This document shows positions 40,397 through 47,355 of a stretch of 47,355 nucleotides of DNA, in pieces (position 1 is the stretch's first letter; the number at the start of each line of letters is the position of its first letter). The DNA is taken from NCBI GenBank assembly GCA_017532085.1, contig JAFXJT010000013.1, positions 1-47,355 of the forward strand, written 5' to 3'. The translations under genes and the position numbers were made by a program. This DNA is from Oscillospiraceae bacterium (lineage in GTDB: Bacteria > Bacillota > Clostridia > Oscillospirales > Ruminococcaceae). The notes below the pieces were generated by a model that worked only from the letters and a program-made list of their open reading frames with translations, was not told the origin of the DNA and did no database searches.

Positions 40397-41104
40397 ATGA
40401 AAAAACTGATATTTGCGTTATTGGTTGTCTTATTTTCTGCTGTTACGGCTGAGATGGCACAGACAGCAGAAACCTTAAGAACGATTGAAGATGGCGTATT
40501 GCGGCTGCATATTTTGGCAAATTCCGATTCAGAGCAGGACCAGTACAATAAGCTGTTGGTGCGGGATGCTCTGCTTGCCCGATCAGAAGAATGGACCACT
40601 GCAGCATCGACCAAAGAATCAGCGGCATCCGAGCTGGAAGCACGTCTTACGGTGATAGAAGCCATTGCCGAAGAGACATTGCATGCACAAGGATGTCACG
40701 ACTCTGTACAAGCGGAGATCTGTGAAATGGCATTTCCGATTCGTACTTATGGTGATGTTACGCTGCCAGCAGGACAGTATCAGGCATTGCGATTGCTGAT
40801 CGGTGAAGGCGAAGGACAAAACTGGTGGTGTGTGATGTATCCATCGTTATGTGTTCCTGCCGTTTCGGATACAGAAAAGCCCTCTGTGGTTATGTCAGAG
40901 CATTTTGATGAATCGGTTTGTGATATGACAATGCATCCGAACCGATATCGTGTGCGATTGAAATGTGTAGAATGGTTTCGTGCAGTGTATGCATATGCAG
41001 CAGATTTTGTAAAAACTACAGAGGCAGAGGATTCCGAAGAGGACAGCAGGATCGAAGAAGCGCCGCAATCAAAGTGCATAGCTGAGCTTTGTGCCATGGA
41101 GTGA
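40397..41104 (+). CDS. spoIIR: Stage II sporulation protein R
   Basis: 235 aa. A signal peptide (about 1-20), the SpoIIR signature RLHILANSDSEQDQ (about 36-49), and later FPIRTYGDVTLPAGQYQALR and GEGEGQNWWCVMYP. SpoIIR is made in the forespore, secreted into the intermembrane space and triggers SpoIIGA to process pro-sigma-E in the mother cell. AAGGAG lies 9 nt before the ATG. The gene ends with a 36-bp tail-to-tail overlap with sbcC. Together with the promoter and the Spo0A-C gene it suggests that the organism can sporulate, or did so recently. The C-terminal Glu/Ser-rich tail is longer than usual. Confidence 0.95.
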   Translation: MKKLIFALLVVLFSAVTAEMAQTAETLRTIEDGVLRLHILANSDSEQDQYNKLLVRDALLARSEEWTTAASTKESAASELEARLTVIEAIAEETLHAQGCHDSVQAEICEMAFPIRTYGDVTLPAGQYQALRLLIGEGEGQNWWCVMYPSLCVPAVSDTEKPSVVMSEHFDESVCDMTMHPNRYRVRLKCVEWFRAVYAYAADFVKTTEAEDSEEDSRIEEAPQSKCIAELCAME

Positions 41105-43693
41105 TTTGCGCACGATGATTTTGCGGTCGATTCGTTCTTTGAGTTCGGTGACATGAGAGATGACGCCGATGAGCCGTTTGCCTTCGGAAAGATCCGAAAG
41201 CAGCTTCAGAGCTTGACGTAATGCATTCTCATCCAAGGAACCGAATCCTTCATCAATAAACATGGCATCTAGGCGAATACCGCCGTTTTGCGCCTGCACG
41301 ATATCGGATAATCCCAATGCCAAAGCCAGCGATGCCATAAAGGTTTCACCGCCGGATAAAGTCGAAACATCTCGCCATTGACCGGTGCTGCGATCTAAAA
41401 CATCCAGATCAAGCCCAACCTGTGCACGCATATTTTTGGCTTCTTCTTTGCATCGGAGAGTAAACATTCCCTCAGTCAGTGTATGCAGTCTGCGATTTGC
41501 AGCAACGATTACACGCTTAAAATAATACTGCTGCACATAGGTTTCAAAGGAAAGCTTTGCTTTTTGAGAGCTTTGTCCTGCAATCGTGCGATACAGATCA
41601 TTCAAGATCGTATAACGCTGCATTATTTGGTCACGCTGTTTTTTCGTCCGTTGTAATTCATGGAATACCGTTTGGTGGATGGCAAGCTTTGTATGAGAAT
41701 GCTTTTCCGTATCCTGTAATGCAGCATAGTGTTCGCTGCAGGCTTTGTATTGTTCTTCCAGATCTGCAAGTGAAACGGATGGCTTCCCTGCGACACGTTC
41801 CTGAGCAGAAGTCAATTGTGCCGCAATGGCCGCAGCTTCTTTCTGATAGGCTTGAATTGCATCTGACATCTTCTGCATTTGCTCTTCAGAGCATTTTGCT
41901 GCTTGATAGGAGGCTTCATCAATAAATCCGGCTTCCCTCCATGCCTCTTGGAATTGAGCAAACGATTCGGTATATTGTTTTTCCAGTGGCTCTAATCGTT
42001 GTGCAGCTGCCTGCATCTGAGCACGTGCAGCTTCCATGGACGATTGTATTTGAGTCAGATTTCGCTCTGCTTGTTCCAAAGCAGTTTGAATGCTCTGCAT
42101 CGTTTCCTTGCATCGTGAAATTTGTTCTTGCAAAGAGGCTGGTTCCATATCTGGTGAGACTTTATGTGTATCAAGAGCAGCATGAATCTGATGCAGTTGA
42201 GTTTCTTGCGCATGATGCGCCTGCGTAGTCGTTTCAAGATGCTTTTGCGCATTGGCTCTGGCGGCATCAGCAGCTTCCATATCCGCTTGTGTCGCAGCAT
42301 GTTCAGAGAGTGCAGCAGGTGATGGATGCTCCAATGCACCACAGACAGGGCAGGGGGAATTAGGCTGTAAATCAGCAGCAATCAGACCATACTGGCTGCG
42401 ATAGAATGCCAGTTTGATGGCTTGATAATTGGATTCCTGCTTGTTGCTTGCAAGCAGAGCCTGCTTCAGGACATCCTTTTTCTTCTGCAGTTCCTTTTGA
42501 CAGCGTTCATAGCTTTGCAGCAGTGGAATACAAGCTTCCAATTCAGCAGCACGTTGTGCCAAAGAATCATATTGATTATAATCCTGCTTGGCATGATCAA
42601 AAGCGGCTTGGGCAGCAGGCAGCTTTTCCTCTAAGATCTGTAGGTTTTTCTGTGCAGATTCCAGTCGTTTGGTTTCATCATGCAAAGCCTTTTGTGTTTG
42701 CTGATACAGCGACTCTTTTGGCAGAATGCGAAGTGCTCGCTGCGCAGGAAGTAATTTTTCGGTCATGGTCTGGATGTCAGGCAGAGCTTCCTGATGCAGT
42801 TTTTGCTTTTTGAGCAGGTTTGTGACTTCTTTGAGATTCTGATTATGCTGTTTGCCTTCTGTAAGCTGTGCTGTCAGTGTTTCCATTGCTTTGGCAGTGG
42901 ACTGGATTTGTGATGTCAATGCTTTGATATGCTTGGTTTCAAATTCGAGGAGATCTTGCAGAAGCTTTGGTACATATTCTAAGGCAATATCATTCTCACA
43001 ATGATGCAGGAGCATGGCATATTGGGGAAAGTCCGGTTCGGGCCGGATGCGGTCAATCTGCATGGCAATGGACTGCTGAAGCTGCTCCAGCATATTTTTC
43101 TGCGTGAAATTCTGTTCTTTGAGTTCTGCCTGTAGATCAGCGAAGATGCCCGTATGAAAGAGCTTTTGAAACAGTTTTTTTCGATCATCGCTTTTGGCAG
43201 TTAGGATTTCACGAAAATCGCCCTGCGCAATCATAACGGTTTGCGCAAACTGTGTTCGGGTCAGACCCAGCAGCGCATAGATTCGTTGATTGACCTCCTC
43301 TTGTTTTGTCAGCAGCTCACCGGTAGCAGGACAGGTAAAGGAGGCTTCCGAGACTTTTGTTGTGGTGCCTTCTCCCCGAAGCTTTTGACGTTCATATTCG
43401 GGACTGCGTCTGACCGTATAAATCGTACCCCGATGCTCGAAGGTGAAAGAAACAAAAGTTTCTGTCGAAGGGGCAGCATAATCTGAGCGCAGCGAGCGGA
43501 CACTGCGTCGCTCATTGCCGCCGGATGCGGTGCCATATAGTGCATAACTGATGGCATCAAATATGGAGGTCTTACCGGAACCCGTATCGCCGGTAATCAG
43601 AAAAATGCCGTTACCGTCAAATATGGAAAAATCAATTTTGGTTTCATCGGCATAGGGTCCGAATGCAGAGATTGTCAGCGACAATGGTTTCAT
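41069..43693 (-). CDS. sbcC: Exonuclease subunit SbcC
   Basis: 874 aa. The SMC-like ATPase of the SbcCD nuclease that opens hairpins and cuts blocked DNA ends. The Walker A is GDTGSGKTS (35-43). The coiled-coil arms reach a zinc hook CPVCG (448-452). The signature LSGGE (about 780) and Walker B FIDE (about 812-815) are in the C-terminal half. The ATG at 43693 overlaps the sbcD stop (ATGA). The length is somewhat shorter than Escherichia coli SbcC (about 1050) but normal for Firmicutes. Its 3' end overlaps spoIIR by 36 bp. Confidence 0.96.
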   Translation of the reverse strand: MKPLSLTISAFGPYADETKIDFSIFDGNGIFLITGDTGSGKTSIFDAISYALYGTASGGNERRSVRSLRSDYAAPSTETFVSFTFEHRGTIYTVRRSPEYERQKLRGEGTTTKVSEASFTCPATGELLTKQEEVNQRIYALLGLTRTQFAQTVMIAQGDFREILTAKSDDRKKLFQKLFHTGIFADLQAELKEQNFTQKNMLEQLQQSIAMQIDRIRPEPDFPQYAMLLHHCENDIALEYVPKLLQDLLEFETKHIKALTSQIQSTAKAMETLTAQLTEGKQHNQNLKEVTNLLKKQKLHQEALPDIQTMTEKLLPAQRALRILPKESLYQQTQKALHDETKRLESAQKNLQILEEKLPAAQAAFDHAKQDYNQYDSLAQRAAELEACIPLLQSYERCQKELQKKKDVLKQALLASNKQESNYQAIKLAFYRSQYGLIAADLQPNSPCPVCGALEHPSPAALSEHAATQADMEAADAARANAQKHLETTTQAHHAQETQLHQIHAALDTHKVSPDMEPASLQEQISRCKETMQSIQTALEQAERNLTQIQSSMEAARAQMQAAAQRLEPLEKQYTESFAQFQEAWREAGFIDEASYQAAKCSEEQMQKMSDAIQAYQKEAAAIAAQLTSAQERVAGKPSVSLADLEEQYKACSEHYAALQDTEKHSHTKLAIHQTVFHELQRTKKQRDQIMQRYTILNDLYRTIAGQSSQKAKLSFETYVQQYYFKRVIVAANRRLHTLTEGMFTLRCKEEAKNMRAQVGLDLDVLDRSTGQWRDVSTLSGGETFMASLALALGLSDIVQAQNGGIRLDAMFIDEGFGSLDENALRQALKLLSDLSEGKRLIGVISHVTELKERIDRKIIVRKSLHGTKLSYAL

Positions 43694-44814
43694 TCGTCAT
43701 GTTCCTCCAATTTCAGCAATATTTCATCCAGAACATCCAAATGGCTTTCCGGAGGACTCTGCTGGTGATTCTGAAGCATATAAAAGTCGCAGAATAGCTG
43801 ACGTATGGATTTATCATCAATATGATCTTTGGCAAGTACATCTATTTCCTCGGATGTGCGGCTGTTATGAATCGAGAATTTCATCATGTTCGGAAATACT
43901 GTGAGAAGCGAGATTCTTGCATCGGGCGGAACGACCTCATCATGCAGAATGATGTGCACATAATCTTCGGAATAATCCGCACGAATGAGCTGCGCCAAAT
44001 TGCCTTCGATTTCTCTGACATCGTGTAGGGGAATCAGAGGAAGCTGTGTCACATTGACATTGCCCATTTCGTTCATCTCAACAAGGCAGACGCTTTTATG
44101 ATGGTTGGCTTCGGAAAAAGAATATTTCAGCAGAGAGCCTGCATAGCGCATGGTTTCTCGCCGGATTTGCTGCGGCTTATGTATGTGTCCGAGAGCGACA
44201 TAATCAAACGCATCAAATAGTGAGGCGCTGATCTGATCAAGACCGCCCACAGCATTGACCTCCGAATCACAGCATTCGGCACCGATGATAAATTGATGCG
44301 CCAAAAGAACATGACGTGCATTCATTTGCATCGGAGAGTTTGCCAAAACACATCGCACAGCATCCTCATAAGTATGGATCGGTTCATCGGGATAAAATGC
44401 TTTGACATGGGCAGGTTTTATGAAAGGGAGCAGATGGATGATCACTGTTCCATGATCATCCTCCACAGGAATCTGTTGCAGTGTTCCATCAAATTGTTGA
44501 GAGGCATAAACGCCCGCATGTCGGATCAGTGTAGAAAAATATGATATTCTCGTGTCGGAATCGTGATTGCCGCTGATCAGAAATACTTTGATCTGCAAAG
44601 CGGTAAGATCCTGCAAAAACTGATCAAAGGCAGCCATTGCTTCGCTGGGCGGAGAAGCTTTTTGATAAATATCACCTGCCAGTAATACGGCATCGACCTG
44701 ATATGTCTTTGCCATAGCAACGACCTGCTGCAAGGCATGCATCTGATCGTCCAGCAATGAGTAATCATTCATGCGTTTGCCAAGGTGCAGATCTGCAAGG
44801 TGCAGAAATTTCAT
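43690..44814 (-). CDS. sbcD: Exonuclease subunit SbcD
   Basis: 374 aa. The metallophosphatase nuclease subunit that works with SbcC. The motifs are in order: HLADLHLG (D8, H10), LLAGDIYQ, ISGNHDSD and YVALGHIHKP; the C-terminal part is the SbcC-contact domain. It starts at an ATG preceded by a perfect AAAGGAGGT, with a good promoter at 44878-44906. It overlaps sbcC by 4 bp and the pair forms a two-gene operon. Confidence 0.96.
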   Translation of the reverse strand: MKFLHLADLHLGKRMNDYSLLDDQMHALQQVVAMAKTYQVDAVLLAGDIYQKASPPSEAMAAFDQFLQDLTALQIKVFLISGNHDSDTRISYFSTLIRHAGVYASQQFDGTLQQIPVEDDHGTVIIHLLPFIKPAHVKAFYPDEPIHTYEDAVRCVLANSPMQMNARHVLLAHQFIIGAECCDSEVNAVGGLDQISASLFDAFDYVALGHIHKPQQIRRETMRYAGSLLKYSFSEANHHKSVCLVEMNEMGNVNVTQLPLIPLHDVREIEGNLAQLIRADYSEDYVHIILHDEVVPPDARISLLTVFPNMMKFSIHNSRTSEEIDVLAKDHIDDKSIRQLFCDFYMLQNHQQSPPESHLDVLDEILLKLEEHDE

Positions 44815-44877
44815 AGCAGAGACCTCCTTTGTTCTTCATAGATATCGTAGTATCGTGAGCCGCTGCTCATGAAATCT

Positions 44878-44906
44878 ATTATACCATATCTCCGATTGCT
44901 TTGCAA
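44878..44906 (-). promoter_or_regulatory. Sigma-A promoter of sbcDC
   Basis: Minus strand TTGCAA (44901-44906), 17-bp spacer, TATAAT (44878-44883). Confidence 0.82.
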
Positions 44907-44919
44907 TGTATTCTGCACA

Positions 44920-44949
44920 AAGAAAAAAGCCTGCTGATGATCAGCAGGC
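44920..44949 (-). terminator. Intrinsic terminator of the GH43 gene
   Basis: 9-bp stem GCCTGCTGA/TCAGCAGGC (44929-44937, 44941-44949). On the minus strand it is followed by TTTTTTCTTTG. Confidence 0.85.
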
Positions 44950-45000
44950 GATCCGGTATTTTTCTCCGGAAATGAGGGTTTCTATGAATAAATGAAGCGA

Positions 45001-47286
45001 TTAAGCAGAGAGAGAATCAATGATCTTTGCAAGATATTTCAAAATGGTAGTTGCATCATCGGCCGATAAGCCATCCACACCGTCGCATTCAGCATTGATG
45101 ATTCCTTGCGGGGTAATGCGCAGTGTGGAGTCTTCTCCGAGCAGACGATTGAGCATAACCACATCATCAATTTTTACAACACCATCTGTATTGACATCGC
45201 CGGGCATTTTGGGGGATTCGATCTCAGCAGGAGCAAACATCCAGCCGTCAAAAGCAATGTTTGCATCCGAGAACACGAAATAAAGATCATGTGTTCCGCC
45301 GATTGTTGCGACTTCCTGATTATAGATTGTAGAAAACTGATTGGGTGTATCAAAATCAATGCTGGTAAGCAGGTCACCGGTTGGGGCATCCAAACGGACT
45401 TCCATTCTGCCTTTACCCTTGACACTTGCAAAAAAGGAAATCGGTACTGTCAGGGGCGGTGCGGAATTGTTATCGTTTTGATCCACAATGGGAGCAGCAT
45501 AAAATCCAATGGCATCCTTTGCGCCGTCATAACGGAATTCGGCAAAGTCACCGGTATATACCGTATCACCATCCGTGAAGCCGTTCCAGATATTCTTAAG
45601 ACCATCTGCCCATTCTCTGGTGTTGGTGAGTTCTGCTGAAATATCAAAGTCATATTTGTCATTGACTGTCATGGTATCGATGACAAAGGTGATCAATGCA
45701 TCGTTGGAAGCCTTAAAAAATCCCATGTTCATAAGATAAGCAGCACCACCAATGTCACAGGTGATCGTGTACATACCGGGTCCTGTGATGGCAGTGGAAC
45801 CTACACAATCATCGCCGTTTGCTGTGGAAGGATACATCGAAATGGTAGTATCCTTATCTACTTCTTTTACGGTGATATGATAGGTAATGGTGTTGACATC
45901 GGTCAGCGTCGGCTCAGTGGATTCTGTGGGGGTGTCAGCAGCATTGGATTCCGTAAACTGTATATCTTTGACACTGATCCATGCGCCCTTTCCGTCACTG
46001 CGTACAATGGGACGATGCATATCGGTAGTATCGAAGGAAATATCCGCAGTACCATTGAGATCGGCTGCCATCTGATCGGTAAATGGATTCACATTCACAA
46101 CAGCATTGGGACCTTTTTTGGTTCCGCCGATTTTATCAAAAGTCACCGTGCTTTCATCCACATCAATCTGATCAACTCCGAGGCTGCGATAGCTGCCTTG
46201 AATTCCCATGCCGCGTTTGAGCATCATAGTATGATAAAAGAGATAATATGCACCTTTGTATTTGTGGAGGTGCGTGTGATTGTTGGAGTAATCAAAGCCC
46301 GCTGTACCTGGATTCTGGAAGTATTCGCCTCGCATCACCCAGCTGTTGGAATCCAACGGCGTTTTGGTTGTCATATAAACCATACTGCATCCGGAGGGCA
46401 CCGGACAATCATACGGCCATTCTACAGAGTGATCATTCCAGTCGGTATTATATGTATACACATAGGTGCCGTTTATATAGTTCAGCTCGCTTGCCTCAAA
46501 GAGATATGGAGCAGGGATTATGGCGAAATCGCTGGCGAAAGAAACCATATCATCGCCAAGCTTTACAATTCTGGCAGAACCGGGCATAAAATCACTGCCG
46601 TTTGCAGCTTTTCCAGCACCAAAAGAAAGCCATCCAACACCATGCTCATCAATGACGACGCCGGGATCAAAGGGGTTGGGGCAATCTTTCAAACCCGGCG
46701 TTCCTGAGGAAATCAGCGGTTTTCCCAGAGGATCGCTCCAAGGGCCCACCGGATCGGTTGCGGTAATGACACCAACGCCTGTGCCGTTATTGGAGAAATA
46801 CAGATAAAAATGGGTCAGACCATCCTCCTCCACACGAGAGGTAATGGTAGGCGCCCAGGAATTCATGATCCAAGGAGCAACAGCTCCCACATTGATTTCA
46901 CCGTGATAGATCCAGTTAACCATATCATCGGTAGAAAAAATCAAAAGCGATTTGATCTTTTCATAGGTATTATCTACATCGGGACCGGCTGCTTCAAATT
47001 GTTGATGATCGTTGGTGCCATATACATATAATCTTCCTTCATATTCCACGGCAGTGGGATCAGCACAGAAAAACTCAGAGGAAATCGGATTGTTATATTT
47101 GGTATCTTTATAATTGTTGCTGCTGATTTGATTCGTATTGATAGTAATCCCTCCTAAAGTTTCGACAGCATCCGCCATGGAAACGGAGTTTGTTTGCAAT
47201 GTCTTTGCACTGCAAACAGTAGTAGACATCAGACACATAGAAAGCGTCAGAATGCCGGCGATAAGCTTGGAATGCAATTCTTTCAT
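45001..47286 (-). CDS. Dockerin-bearing GH43 glycosidase with interrupted CBM6-like module
   Basis: 761 aa. Signal peptide about 1-27, then a GH43 five-blade propeller (about 65-400). Likely catalytic residues: base D76 (CADPTAV), pKa modulator D207 (FDPGVV), acid E264 (LFEAS). About 405-445 and 612-685 resemble the two parts of one CBM6 (EVRLDAPTGDLL, then GGTHDLYFVFS). Between them lies a separate beta-rich stretch (about 455-600) after a Thr/Glu/Pro linker. A type I dockerin ends the chain (about 694-757), with calcium loops D697-D708 and D735-D744. The enzyme would be secreted and bound to a cohesin scaffold, acting on arabinoxylan or arabinan side chains. AAAGGAG lies 10 nt before the ATG. 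The terminator is at 44920. GH43 and dockerin are firm, the exact substrate is not. Confidence 0.93.
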   Translation of the reverse strand: MKELHSKLIAGILTLSMCLMSTTVCSAKTLQTNSVSMADAVETLGGITINTNQISSNNYKDTKYNNPISSEFFCADPTAVEYEGRLYVYGTNDHQQFEAAGPDVDNTYEKIKSLLIFSTDDMVNWIYHGEINVGAVAPWIMNSWAPTITSRVEEDGLTHFYLYFSNNGTGVGVITATDPVGPWSDPLGKPLISSGTPGLKDCPNPFDPGVVIDEHGVGWLSFGAGKAANGSDFMPGSARIVKLGDDMVSFASDFAIIPAPYLFEASELNYINGTYVYTYNTDWNDHSVEWPYDCPVPSGCSMVYMTTKTPLDSNSWVMRGEYFQNPGTAGFDYSNNHTHLHKYKGAYYLFYHTMMLKRGMGIQGSYRSLGVDQIDVDESTVTFDKIGGTKKGPNAVVNVNPFTDQMAADLNGTADISFDTTDMHRPIVRSDGKGAWISVKDIQFTESNAADTPTESTEPTLTDVNTITYHITVKEVDKDTTISMYPSTANGDDCVGSTAITGPGMYTITCDIGGAAYLMNMGFFKASNDALITFVIDTMTVNDKYDFDISAELTNTREWADGLKNIWNGFTDGDTVYTGDFAEFRYDGAKDAIGFYAAPIVDQNDNNSAPPLTVPISFFASVKGKGRMEVRLDAPTGDLLTSIDFDTPNQFSTIYNQEVATIGGTHDLYFVFSDANIAFDGWMFAPAEIESPKMPGDVNTDGVVKIDDVVMLNRLLGEDSTLRITPQGIINAECDGVDGLSADDATTILKYLAKIIDSLSA

Positions 47287-47321
47287 AATGGAAGATCTCC
47301 TTTGATATTGATCGAAACTAC

Positions 47322-47331
47322 GTTCGCGAAC
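47322..47331. promoter_or_regulatory. Palindrome, candidate operator of the GH43 gene
   Basis: GTTCGCGAAC, a perfect 10-bp palindrome about 16 bp after the -10. The position fits a repressor operator; the regulator is unknown. Confidence 0.4.
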
Positions 47332-47346
47332 TGTGAAGTTATAAGA

Positions 47347-47352
47347 ATTATA
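47347..47352 (-). promoter_or_regulatory. -10 element of the GH43 gene
   Basis: Minus strand TATAAT at 47347-47352; the -35 would fall beyond the window edge, so the promoter is only half seen. Confidence 0.5.
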
Positions 47353-47355
47353 TCA

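Overview
The window reads as chromosome of a low-to-mid GC Gram-positive anaerobe of the Clostridia, most likely a Ruminococcus-type member of the Oscillospiraceae. The signs are a secreted GH43 arabinofuranosidase/xylosidase-type enzyme ending in a type I dockerin (cellulosome-type assembly), Firmicutes-style promoters (TTGACA-N17-TATAAT) and strong ribosome sites, a T-box leader, a CcpA-type cre box, and sporulation genes (spoIIR and a Spo0A DNA-binding-domain protein). No insertion sequence, phage gene, CRISPR array or rRNA was seen. Most of the window is ordinary core chromosome with a few unusual loci.

Layout. 1-5103 (mostly minus): tRNA-Pro(GGG), a zinc-ribbon/TM2 membrane protein, then a glycogen/maltodextrin operon malQ-glgP with a translationally coupled DUF2752 membrane protein. 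5206-8395: a small CmpB-type membrane protein, a CE2-like SGNH esterase, and two membrane-anchored proteins of unknown function behind a cre-controlled promoter. 8575-13089: a lipoprotein of the Cthe_2159 beta-helix family with a Gly-rich insert, asparaginase, DUF4416, endonuclease III. 13106-15817: a T-box riboswitch controlling a three-domain XRE-cupin-acyl-CoA synthetase. 15891-20203: a flotillin and a cell-wall amidase transcribed divergently from promoters that each carry a Spo0A-box sequence between -35 and -10, then an FkbH-like protein.

20365-28990: a small Cys-rich acidic membrane protein, a terminator hairpin, and an eight-gene run (UGM-like flavoprotein, apgM, ttcA, tsaD, cysK, DUF3048 lipoprotein, tRNA methyltransferase, rsmI) closed by a terminator. 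29055-33986: corA, a probable free-standing structured RNA, an AlaX-type editing protein, a receiver-less Spo0A-C protein, and a secreted transglutaminase-like protein. 34105-36195: a P-loop ATPase, then a lipoprotein barnase and its barstar inhibitor. 36291-38771: two small soluble proteins, and a TetR-controlled membrane cassette with a probable operator over its promoter. 38948-47286: tRNA-Ser(GCT) and tRNA-Ser(TGA), class II fructose-bisphosphate aldolase, spoIIR behind a forespore-type promoter, sbcDC, and the dockerin GH43.

The themes are plant polysaccharide and storage glucan use (GH43-dockerin, CE2-like esterase, Cthe_2159-like lipoprotein, malQ/glgP, aldolase, phosphoglycerate mutase), envelope and sporulation functions (flotillin, amidase, Spo0A-C, SpoIIR), and tRNA or genome maintenance. 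The loci most worth following up are the T-box-controlled acyl-CoA ligase (possibly a branched-chain fatty-acid to isoleucine salvage switch), the twin Spo0A-box divergent promoter with the receiver-less Spo0A-C protein, the lipid-anchored barnase/barstar pair, and the orphan RNA at about 30164-30375.
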